Shown: positions 28,961 to 36,624 of the stretch, one piece after another
How the letters are laid out: the number at the start of each line of letters is the position of its first letter
How positions within the stretch are numbered: position 1 is the stretch's first letter
NCBI GenBank assembly: GCA_903899375.1
Contig: CAIUIT010000043.1
Coordinates: 1-49,114 of the forward strand
DNA length: 49,114 bases
Source: an uncultured Actinomycetes bacterium
Lineage (GTDB): Bacteria; Actinomycetota; Actinomycetes; Nanopelagicales; Nanopelagicaceae
Reading direction: 5' to 3'
Notes under the pieces: generated by a model
Told to the model about the DNA's origin: nothing
The model's database searches: none
The model's input: the letters and a program-made list of their open reading frames with translations, nothing else
Made by a program: the position numbers and the translations under genes

Positions 28961-29808
28961 AAAAATTCCTGAAGGAAGATTTGTGGCGTCACGCCATTGC
29001 TCTCGTTATATGTTTCTTCGTGCTATTTCCCATCTATTTGGTCTTTCTCTCGGCGCTCAGCCCTTCGGGAAGTCTGCAGGTGACTTCATTTATCCCTAAG
29101 GCGATATCGTTACGAAATTTTCATATGCTTTTTAGCAGTCCTTTGATCCCCTATTTAACCTGGATGAAGAACTCGATCGTTATTGCTGGAATTGTTGCGA
29201 TTCTCTCTGTAGTCATAGGAGCCGCTTCAGCATTCGCTTTTAGCCGTTTACGATTTAAAGGCAAGAAGCAGGGGCTACAACTTCTACTACTTGTGCAAAT
29301 GTTCCCTGCAATTCTCTCTCTGTCTGCCGTCTACGTAATTATGGAGCGAGTCTATTCCTTCGCTCCCCGTATCGGACTCGGTACTCAACCTGGACTGCTC
29401 CTTGTGTATATGGGTGGAGCTATGGGAGTGAATATCTGGCTGCTCAAAGGATTCGTTGATTCGATTCCTCTGGAATTGGATGAAGCGGCACGAGTGGATG
29501 GTGCGAGTGCCGTACAGACTTATTGGTTGATATTCGTACCGCTAGCCGCACCCGTGCTGGCTGTAGTCAGCTTGCTGAGCTTTATTGGAACTTTCAACGA
29601 ATTCATTCTCGCTCGCTTGTTCCTAGTCGATATGCACGCGAGAACGGTCGCAGTCGGTTTGCAAGGTTTCATTAGCGGTCAATATGTATCTAACTGGGGA
29701 CCATTCGCGGCGGGTTCGATCATCGCCTCAATTCCTTTGGTAGCAATATTCCTCTCGCTCCAGAAATACATAATCAGTGGACTCACCGCTGGTTCTGTAA
29801 AGGGCTAA
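28957..29808 (+). CDS. malG: Maltodextrin ABC transporter permease MalG
   Basis: The partner permease, 283 residues, with six hydrophobic helices and the EAA coupling loop LDEAARVDGASAVQTYWLIFVP. The end GSVKG is characteristic of MalG, whose tail reaches the substrate path. It overlaps malF and precedes the amylase by four bases. No ATPase gene (malK or msiK) is encoded in the window, so the importer must share one from elsewhere, as is known for MsiK in Streptomyces. Confidence 0.93.
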   Translation: MKKFLKEDLWRHAIALVICFFVLFPIYLVFLSALSPSGSLQVTSFIPKAISLRNFHMLFSSPLIPYLTWMKNSIVIAGIVAILSVVIGAASAFAFSRLRFKGKKQGLQLLLLVQMFPAILSLSAVYVIMERVYSFAPRIGLGTQPGLLLVYMGGAMGVNIWLLKGFVDSIPLELDEAARVDGASAVQTYWLIFVPLAAPVLAVVSLLSFIGTFNEFILARLFLVDMHARTVAVGLQGFISGQYVSNWGPFAAGSIIASIPLVAIFLSLQKYIISGLTAGSVKG

Positions 29809-29812
29809 AGGT

Positions 29813-31897
29813 TTGAAGAGATTTCGCTTCTTCACTTTCCTGATTGTAATACTGGCATTTGTTGCCTCTGGCTTGCCGGCTAAGGCGGCTTCGGATCCTG
29901 CCGTTCATCCTGAGATGATTTATTTCGTAATGCTTGATCGATTTGAAAATGGAGACCCTTCCAACGATCAAGGGGGTCTTACTGGGCCAGCAACTACTAC
30001 GGGATTTCAACCTTCTGACCCCGGGTTTTATCACGGGGGAGATATTCGCGGTTTGATCAATCGAATTCCGTATATCAAGTCGCTTGGATTTACAGCGATC
30101 TGGGTAACACCCGTCGTTCGCCAACTTCCGGTAGCGGAAGATGGCAAGAGCGCGGCGTATCACGGATATTGGGGTGTGGGCTTTGATCAAGTCGATCCAC
30201 ATCTAGGAACAATTGCCGACTTCAAAGAATTTGTCTCTGATGCGCATTCGCAACAGATGAAAGTTATCTTGGATATCGTGGTCAATCACACTGCGAATGT
30301 GATTCATTATGTCCAAGGTGGGTCATATGTGGGTTTGGCTGACCAACCTTATAAGACGGTCGCGGGCAAAACTTTCGATGCAGTAAAGCTTGCAGGTTCT
30401 TCTGCTTTTCCTGCTCTCGATCAACTCAGCGCAACTCGCAGTTTTCCCAAGACCCCAGTGATTGCACCACAACTTGCAAATATCAAAAGCCCGGCGTGGC
30501 TTAATAACCCTCTGAATTACCACAATCGAGGAGATGTGGGAGCATCGGATGAATCGATGCAATACGGAGACTTCTTTGGATTGGATGATCTCTTTACAGA
30601 GAGTCCGGTGGTAGTAAAAGGTTGGGTAGATGTCTTTAGCAATTGGATAACGCAGACTGGAATAGATGGTTTCCGCATAGATTCATCGCGCCATGTGAAT
30701 AAGGAATTTTGGAAGGTCTTTCTTCCGGCTATGCGCAAGGCCGCATTCTCGCAGGGTAAAGACTCGTTCCCGATGTGGGGAGAGGTATATGACACCGACC
30801 CTCACAATACGTCTTACTGGGTGAAGAACGCCTCTTTCAATGAAGTGCTTGATTTCCCAATCCAAGCCGCGATGGTTGGGTATATAAATAACTTCGACAC
30901 CGCAAATCTCGGGGCATATTTCAATACCGATGATCTTTATACAACGGCGACGACCAATGCCAATGGCTTGGGAACATTTTTAGGTAACCACGACATGGGT
31001 CGCATAGGTTCCTTTATTGTTGCACGTGCTAACGATGCAACGGTGGCCCTGAAACGAGATCAGTTGGCGCATGCCTTACTTTTCACAATTCGCGGGGTGC
31101 CTATTGTTTACTATGGAGACGAGTTCGGCTTGACCGGCGGCAACGACAAGGAAGCTAGACAGGATCTCTTTTCCACTGGGGTGCTCAGTTGGCAATCGCA
31201 ATATCGAATTGGTGGGGATTTCATCGATACCGCAAGCAGCTTTGATACAACCAATCCGCTTCAAGGCACGATTCGTACGCTAACAGCGCTCCGAGATAAG
31301 TTACCAGCGTTGGCGAATGGCAGCCAACGCACAGATTATGCAGATAAGGGAATTTTTGCCTTTAGTCGATTTGATAGGGCGACGCATCAGGAAGTTTTAG
31401 TGGCGTTGAATGCTTATTCCGCGGGATCGGTTGCGACTTTTACAAACAATTCAAGTAATGCCTCGTGGATCCTGCAAAGTGGTCATGGAAATGCGAGCGT
31501 AAAATCTGGAAAGACGACCCTCACTCTTCCATCTCTGAGTTGGGCGGTCTTTGTCGCTAATGCGCCGGTAAAGCAAGCAGCCAAACTTTCGACGGTTGTC
31601 ACCAAAGTGCTACCTGATTTAATGGATTCAACTCAATTAGAGATTGATGCCACCGCCAAAGGATCTCCCTTTGTTGATGTTGCCTTTATGTATCGAATTG
31701 CTGGAGGTGCCTGGCAAAGCTTGGGAGTGGATTCTTCACCGACGTCCTCTCCCGACCCTAAGGCCAGCGGTCTTTATCGTGTATTCCCACTCGTTTCTAC
31801 ATTCCCAAAGAAGTCGGTCATTCAATTGAAAACAATTGCTACCGATTCTTATGGCGTCACGGCAACGAGTTCAATAAAGATCTTTATAAACAAGTAA
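29813..31897 (+). CDS. Secreted GH13 alpha-amylase
   Basis: An exported enzyme of 694 residues: signal peptide to about residue 25 (cut at AKA), then a GH13 catalytic barrel. The four conserved regions are present: DIVVNH (154-159), GFRIDSSRH with nucleophile Asp290, the acid/base Glu324 in MWGEVYD, and FLGNHD with Asp394. YFVMLDRFENGDPSND near the N-terminus is typical of amylases and related cyclodextrinases that act on starch. Residues after about 500 form C-terminal beta-sandwich regions. Start is TTG 29813, served by AAAGGG at 29799-29804. It feeds maltodextrins to the MalEFG importer. Confidence 0.92.
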   Translation: MKRFRFFTFLIVILAFVASGLPAKAASDPAVHPEMIYFVMLDRFENGDPSNDQGGLTGPATTTGFQPSDPGFYHGGDIRGLINRIPYIKSLGFTAIWVTPVVRQLPVAEDGKSAAYHGYWGVGFDQVDPHLGTIADFKEFVSDAHSQQMKVILDIVVNHTANVIHYVQGGSYVGLADQPYKTVAGKTFDAVKLAGSSAFPALDQLSATRSFPKTPVIAPQLANIKSPAWLNNPLNYHNRGDVGASDESMQYGDFFGLDDLFTESPVVVKGWVDVFSNWITQTGIDGFRIDSSRHVNKEFWKVFLPAMRKAAFSQGKDSFPMWGEVYDTDPHNTSYWVKNASFNEVLDFPIQAAMVGYINNFDTANLGAYFNTDDLYTTATTNANGLGTFLGNHDMGRIGSFIVARANDATVALKRDQLAHALLFTIRGVPIVYYGDEFGLTGGNDKEARQDLFSTGVLSWQSQYRIGGDFIDTASSFDTTNPLQGTIRTLTALRDKLPALANGSQRTDYADKGIFAFSRFDRATHQEVLVALNAYSAGSVATFTNNSSNASWILQSGHGNASVKSGKTTLTLPSLSWAVFVANAPVKQAAKLSTVVTKVLPDLMDSTQLEIDATAKGSPFVDVAFMYRIAGGAWQSLGVDSSPTSSPDPKASGLYRVFPLVSTFPKKSVIQLKTIATDSYGVTATSSIKIFINK

Positions 31898-32740
31898 TTA
31901 ACGTTTCAGCCAAAATCTCAACGACTGATTGACGTAACTAGCCCACGAGCGTTCGTTATGACTTGTATGGTTGAATATTGGCGTTGCTAAATCACGCCCG
32001 TATCGATAACCCATAGCCAGCGCTATCTTGTTTGCATACTCTTGGTAGGGCCCGTACTTAGCATCATGAGACTTTGTTCCGCGACTCATCCAGATTCTGT
32101 GATTGCCGGGTTTGGGGAGTGATTTCATGAGCCCTTCGACCAATGGCTCTTTGCCGACAGTCCAATGTGGAGAAAAAGAGAGAGCAGTTCGGTATAAATC
32201 TGGATAACGGGCAATTCCATTGAGCGATGCCAAACCACCCATACTTGCGCCCATCATCGCCGTGTGCTCGGGAAGTATGTTGTGGCCTAGATAATTGCAG
32301 ATGGTTGGAATGATTGCTTCGCTGATCTGCTCTAAGTATGCGTTCCCGCGAAGTTCCGAGAGTGGGAATGTCGGTTCGGGGGTTGGCCAGATTCCCGGGA
32401 AGTTAAGAGTTGGTTCGACTCCATCAGTGAACAAATCTTGCGGCGCTAAATCTTTACCTCGACCATAAGGATCGCTAGGACTTCTTGAATGAAAGACCGA
32501 GATAATAATAGGGGCGGGGATACCTAGTTCCGAAGCGACCTTATTAGCGGTGCCGGCCAACTCCCATGTCCGGTGCCGGCTGGATGTGGATTTATCAAAG
32601 ATATTTTGACCATCATGTGTCACCAACATGTAGGGGGTAGGAGTAGGTGGAGCCCAAAAATCTACAGTCCGACCATCAAAGAGGGCCCGCCTTACTTCGC
32701 CGGGAGCACCTCGAACTTGAAACTGCTTAACGATCTGCAT
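31898..32740 (-). CDS. Esterase of the enterochelin esterase/esterase D superfamily
   Basis: A 280-residue protein without signal peptide, so probably cytoplasmic. It has the fold of PF00756-type esterases: YMLVTHDGQNIFD near the start, the nucleophile elbow MMGASMGGL with Ser166, candidate acid Asp226 in SHDAKYG and His261 in NHTSHNERSW. Relatives cleave esters of siderophores, acetylated sugars or formylglutathione. It is convergent with the amylase, its stop codon directly abutting the other stop. Whether it belongs to starch use is not clear; its own leaderless promoter suggests separate control. Confidence 0.78.
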   Translation of the reverse strand: MQIVKQFQVRGAPGEVRRALFDGRTVDFWAPPTPTPYMLVTHDGQNIFDKSTSSRHRTWELAGTANKVASELGIPAPIIISVFHSRSPSDPYGRGKDLAPQDLFTDGVEPTLNFPGIWPTPEPTFPLSELRGNAYLEQISEAIIPTICNYLGHNILPEHTAMMGASMGGLASLNGIARYPDLYRTALSFSPHWTVGKEPLVEGLMKSLPKPGNHRIWMSRGTKSHDAKYGPYQEYANKIALAMGYRYGRDLATPIFNHTSHNERSWASYVNQSLRFWLKR

Positions 32741-32746
32741 TATGAA

Positions 32747-32752
32747 AGGATA
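32747..32752 (-). promoter_or_regulatory. -10 box of a leaderless esterase promoter
   Basis: On the minus strand TATCCT ends exactly six bases before the ATG at 32740. The same bases read on the plus strand contain the Shine-Dalgarno (AAAGGA at 32745-32750) of the divergent photolyase, so one short segment serves both genes. Confidence 0.6.
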
Positions 32753-32757
32753 ACTGC

Positions 32758-34125
32758 ATGACTACGCGTTCTCTCTTCTGGTTCAGACGCGATCTGCGCT
32801 TGGCTGATAACCCAGCTTTACTCGATGCCCTATCTGCGGCCGATGAGACGCTCCTGCTATTTATTATGGATAATGATGTGGCCGAGCGTGCCGGACCTTA
32901 CCGCCGCGCCTATTTGTCAGATTCTCTTGCTCGATTGGATGAATCGGTAGGTGGGAAGCTCGCGGTTGTATCCGGATCACATGCGCAAGTATTGAGGGAT
33001 CTTTCGCAGCGGTACGGGATTACATCCATTCACGCGGCTCGTGAATTTGCTCCCTATGGAGTTGCGGCGGAACGAGAGATTGCTGCCGCTGGAATAGCCG
33101 TTGAGTACACCGGCTCGAGTTATGCCATTGCCCCTGGGCGTGTACGTAAACCCGATGACACCAACTATCGCGTCTACACCCCTTTCTTTCGGGCCTGGCA
33201 GAACCATGGTTGGCGCGGACCAGCCGCGGCCCCGAGCAACCCACAATTTGTTGAGCTCGAAGGCTCTGAACGCAATCTGCCTACCTGGCCCACGCCGGCA
33301 GGTGTGGACATTCAAGAGGCGGGGGAGAAGGCCGCTCTGGCCCGCTGGAGTGCCTTTAAGGTGGAAGGTTTGTCGGAATATGACGAACAGAGAAACATTC
33401 CAGGCGTAGCGGGGACGAGCCGTTTAAGCCCACACCTGCGTTGGGGTGAGATTCACCCACGGACCTTACTTGCCGGGCTTAATCAAAGAACAGCTCATGA
33501 GATCTTCCGCAAAGAGATCGCCTGGCGCGAGTTCTATGCCGATGTGCTGCACCACAATCCACACACTTCGCGGGATTACTACGCTCCAGCTTTTGCCGCC
33601 ATGCGTTATGACCAACCTGGCGCAAAATTCCAAGCTTGGTGTGATGGCATGACGGGATATCCAATCGTGGATGCAGCAATGCGTCAGTTGCGCGAAGAGG
33701 GCTGGATGCATAACCGGGCACGGATGGTCGTTGCATCCTTCCTGGTAAAAGATCTGCATATTGAATGGCAACATGGCGCGGAACATTTCATGAAATATTT
33801 AATTGATAACGATGTTGCATCCAATTCTCATGGATGGCAATGGACCGCTGGATGCGGAACGGATGCATCGCCTTATTATCGAGTGTTCAATCCAATCGAA
33901 CAGGGACGCCGTTTCGATCCTGATGGAAACTACATCAAACGCTTTGTTCCTGAGCTATCGCATTTATCTGCTCCAGATATTCATACTCCGTGGGATGTGC
34001 TGGATGGTCACCTTCATGATTATCCGCAACCTATCGTTAACCACGCGCTTGAACGTTTAGAGTCACTCGCGCGATTAGCTGAAATTAAGGCTTCCAAAGA
34101 ACCGAACCCCCACCAGCCCGCTTAG
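32758..34125 (+). CDS. phrB: Deoxyribodipyrimidine photolyase
   Basis: A class I CPD photolyase of 455 residues, which uses blue light and FADH to split cyclobutane pyrimidine dimers. The N-terminal antenna domain starts SLFWFRRDLRLADNPAL. The C-terminal FAD domain carries TSRLSPHLRWGEIHPR, WREFYADVL, MHNRARMVVASFL and NDVASNSHGWQWTAGCG with GTDASPYYRVFNP after it, the signature of active photolyases. It would suit a sunlit surface-water organism. Its final 41 bases overlap the end of the convergent diguanylate cyclase gene. Confidence 0.95.
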   Translation: MTTRSLFWFRRDLRLADNPALLDALSAADETLLLFIMDNDVAERAGPYRRAYLSDSLARLDESVGGKLAVVSGSHAQVLRDLSQRYGITSIHAAREFAPYGVAAEREIAAAGIAVEYTGSSYAIAPGRVRKPDDTNYRVYTPFFRAWQNHGWRGPAAAPSNPQFVELEGSERNLPTWPTPAGVDIQEAGEKAALARWSAFKVEGLSEYDEQRNIPGVAGTSRLSPHLRWGEIHPRTLLAGLNQRTAHEIFRKEIAWREFYADVLHHNPHTSRDYYAPAFAAMRYDQPGAKFQAWCDGMTGYPIVDAAMRQLREEGWMHNRARMVVASFLVKDLHIEWQHGAEHFMKYLIDNDVASNSHGWQWTAGCGTDASPYYRVFNPIEQGRRFDPDGNYIKRFVPELSHLSAPDIHTPWDVLDGHLHDYPQPIVNHALERLESLARLAEIKASKEPNPHQPA

Positions 34126-35473
34126 CTTCATACATTGCGGTATCGGCTCGTCGCATGAGTTCATTGCTTCCATCATTGATTACTCGGCCGATACTTACTC
34201 CGACGGTGACTTCATGCCCCTCGACGACAAAAGGGTAACTAACCGTTGAGGATAGCGCCATCGAAACTTCTGAACCATGTCTGGCCCCGCCGGGTATCAC
34301 GACTCCAAATTCATCTCCGCCAAGCCGAGCCAAGAGCGAGCCATGCGGAACCACTCGGGAGAAACGAAGAGAAATTTGGCGTAGAAGATCGTCACCCGCC
34401 CCATGTCCCAAAGTGTCGTTAATAGATTTAAAACCATCTAAATCTAGCAAGAGCAGAGTTCCTGGTTTATTATCCAACAATTCAATCTCGGTCATGAACC
34501 GCCGGCGATTAGCCAAGCCAGTCAATTCATCGATCCGAGAGAGTTCGAGATTGGTCGATGCGCTTCTCGCATCTTTGAGTGCTGCTGCCATTCTGACAAC
34601 CGCCAGCGCGACAGTCGCTATCGCAGGAATCAACGCAACATCTGGCAGATACCCGCGCCGCAGCGCCGAGATAGTCAATATCGCTCCACTAAAAATCATC
34701 GCAATCGTTATAGAGCTTGAAATGATTCGTTCGCTGATTTCTGATTCTCCGCCATGGTGCCACAGAGCCTCGGCCATTAATATCAGCCCCAAGAGCCAAC
34801 CATCATCGGTTAGTTGGGCAAATGTGTAACCGGTTGTGCCAGATTTATAAAGAAAGTAAATGTCGGTAACTGTGAATGAGGCTATGGCCGCCAGGAAGAG
34901 CAGCGATCGCAGGGCTCGGCGTTGCACTATGACAATGATCAAAGCCATGGAGAGCAGGACGACATCACCTATCGGGTAGACGATCGAGAGAAAGACGCTC
35001 GTTGAACTTCCAATAAAGTGCGCCATTGCGCTCTTAAGGAAGAGCGCGGCGATCAAAGTAGAAAAGCCGAAAATAATGATGACCACATCCAGGAGCTCCA
35101 ACGAATGAAATTTGCGATGTGCCGTTAGTGCCCTGATCAATCCAAATAATATGAACGGATAAAAGAGGATGTAACAGAGATCTGAAAGATTAGGCCAGAT
35201 TGTTGGCGTGTAAAAGTCGTTCCAGCCAGTCGCAATCGACCCGATAGCCCAGAGAAATAGTGCTGAACTCAACGCCAGTCTTGCTAGATGGTCGTTAAAC
35301 GTTGGAGCAAAGAAGGCAACGGCTGTACTTAATAGAGCTATCGCGTTATAAATATAAAGATCTGCAAAAACGCTGGGAGTAGGAAATATCAGACGAAGGA
35401 TGACATGAACGATCAGGAGTGCAAATACTGATGCGCGCAGTTTGGCGTAGGCCCGCGCTGTTCCAATTGCCAT
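34085..35473 (-). CDS. Membrane-bound diguanylate cyclase (GGDEF)
   Basis: A 462-residue protein: about eight to ten hydrophobic helices over residues 15-305, then a GGDEF domain from about 315 to the end. The catalytic motif RLGGDEFGVV (GGDEF at 385-389) and the Mg-binding LLLLDLDGFKSINDTLGHGAGDD are intact, so it should make cyclic di-GMP. The RxxD inhibitory site is absent from its usual place before GGDEF. No EAL, HD-GYP or PilZ gene is near. The membrane part resembles uncharacterised actinobacterial sensor domains. The ATG is preceded by TAGCCT with the leaderless spacing of six bases. Confidence 0.92.
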   Translation of the reverse strand: MAIGTARAYAKLRASVFALLIVHVILRLIFPTPSVFADLYIYNAIALLSTAVAFFAPTFNDHLARLALSSALFLWAIGSIATGWNDFYTPTIWPNLSDLCYILFYPFILFGLIRALTAHRKFHSLELLDVVIIIFGFSTLIAALFLKSAMAHFIGSSTSVFLSIVYPIGDVVLLSMALIIVIVQRRALRSLLFLAAIASFTVTDIYFLYKSGTTGYTFAQLTDDGWLLGLILMAEALWHHGGESEISERIISSSITIAMIFSGAILTISALRRGYLPDVALIPAIATVALAVVRMAAALKDARSASTNLELSRIDELTGLANRRRFMTEIELLDNKPGTLLLLDLDGFKSINDTLGHGAGDDLLRQISLRFSRVVPHGSLLARLGGDEFGVVIPGGARHGSEVSMALSSTVSYPFVVEGHEVTVGVSIGRVINDGSNELMRRADTAMYEAKRAGGGSVLWKP

Positions 35474-35479
35474 CGCAAG

Positions 35480-35485
35480 AGGCTA
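35480..35485 (-). promoter_or_regulatory. -10 box of a leaderless promoter for the GGDEF gene
   Basis: On the minus strand TAGCCT ends six bases before the ATG at 35473. Confidence 0.6.
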
Positions 35486-35530
35486 ACTAATTCTCCACAT
35501 GGTGAACAATAGATTTTCTGCCCGTAATAC

Positions 35531-35582
35531 AAAAAAGAACCGCCACGTACTTAGTGCTTAATGCACCAGGTACGTAGCGGTT
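35531..35582 (-). terminator. Intrinsic terminator of the secreted coiled-coil protein gene
   Basis: On the minus strand AACCGC-T-ACGTAC and GTACGT-G-GCGGTT pair as a 13-position stem with one mismatch (bases 35582-35570 and 35550-35538), followed by CTTTTTT. It lies 24 bases after the stop codon. Confidence 0.85.
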
Positions 35583-35606
35583 GAAGTTTTATAACTAGCA
35601 GAGTTC

Positions 35607-36389
35607 TTACAAACCAGCCTTACATGCCAGCGTACGAGCTGATTTTGCCGAAGTAGTTGAAGCCTTTAATTGGACTGTCAATTGCTTTTGCTGCGCAATA
35701 GATCCGTTGACAGTTGAGGTCCATGTGGTGATAGCTGTCTGGTCGTTTGCGATGGAAGAATTAATGCGAGCAACTTGCTTGTTCAAGTTGTCGATGGTGC
35801 TTTGACGGCTCTTGAGCCCAAGTTGGTAATCATTGATAGATTTTTGATCGCTCTTAGCTTGGATGCTACCAACCACGTCCTTTGCTAGGGCTGCGGTGTA
35901 TTTAGCGATTCCGGCCTGGTCCGCGGCTAGCTTTGCGGTGTAAGCCGCGATAGCGGCGTTATATCCAATTGCAGTCACAGAAGGAGTGCGAGTACCTGCC
36001 GTATATTCAATCGGGTACACCTTTGTGTTCATGACGTCAGCAAGCGAGGTCTGCGCGACTGTCAATGCATTCTGGTAAGAAGCGAGCAAGCTTTGTGCCT
36101 GGGTGGTGGCATTGCTGGCATTCTTTGAGTACGTGGCCAGATCCGCAAGACTTCCGAGATAAGCCGTTTGAGCGCTGATGCAATTTGCGTTGGCCCATAC
36201 GAGCTTGTAATTCGATGTGGTTGGGTTGGCGATACAGGTATAAACACCTGACTTAGCGTTCAACTTTGCACAGGAAGTGCCCTGCTTGCCGGCAGCATCT
36301 GCAGAGGCAGTGAATGCAACCGAACCGCCAAGGATAAGCGCGCCTGCTACAAGCACATTCGCGAACTTACGAGAGGTGAGCTTCTTCAT
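35607..36389 (-). CDS. Secreted coiled-coil protein with N-terminal cysteine module
   Basis: I do not recognise this 260-residue protein. It has a clear signal peptide (MKKLTSRKFANVLVAGALIL, cut near ADA at 32). A small module follows at about 36-70 (GTSCAKLNAKSGVYTC and YKLVWANANC) with three cysteines; a fourth cysteine is at 256. The rest is Ala/Ser/Gln/Lys-rich and helical, with heptad-like repeats and Ser/Asn-rich joints, suggesting an extended coiled coil. The C-x-K-L...Y-x-C...LVW module occurs, from memory, in other secreted actinobacterial proteins. Start ATG 36389 is chosen for its Shine-Dalgarno AAGGAG and signal peptide. A cell-surface structural role is a guess. Confidence 0.75.
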   Translation of the reverse strand: MKKLTSRKFANVLVAGALILGGSVAFTASADAAGKQGTSCAKLNAKSGVYTCIANPTTSNYKLVWANANCISAQTAYLGSLADLATYSKNASNATTQAQSLLASYQNALTVAQTSLADVMNTKVYPIEYTAGTRTPSVTAIGYNAAIAAYTAKLAADQAGIAKYTAALAKDVVGSIQAKSDQKSINDYQLGLKSRQSTIDNLNKQVARINSSIANDQTAITTWTSTVNGSIAQQKQLTVQLKASTTSAKSARTLACKAGL

Positions 36390-36533
36390 TTTCGACTCCT
36401 TCGAAAGCCCCAGATCTTCTGCGGCACATGACGATTCTAGAGGGTAGCCTTGCAAATTGATGAGAAGAATTGGCACTTCAGCCGTGAAGTTGATGTGAAT
36501 TTCCCCAATTAAACTAGGCGGACAGCACTCCTA

Positions 36534-36606
36534 GTCCCAGTAGCTCAGTGGATAGAGCAACCGCCTCCTAAGCGGTAGGTCGCCGGTTCAACTCCGGCCT
36601 GGGACA
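36534..36606 (+). tRNA. tRNA-Arg (anticodon CCT)
   Basis: A 73-base cloverleaf: acceptor GTCCCAG/CTGGGAC, D arm GCTC-AGTGGATA-GAGC, anticodon stem ACCGC/GCGGT with loop CTCCTAA (anticodon CCT, reading AGG), T arm GCCGG-TTCAACT-CCGGC, discriminator A. CCA is not encoded. A -10-like TAAACT lies at 36510-36515. Confidence 0.96.
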
Positions 36607-36624
36607 CTCGCAACGCTTACCGAG

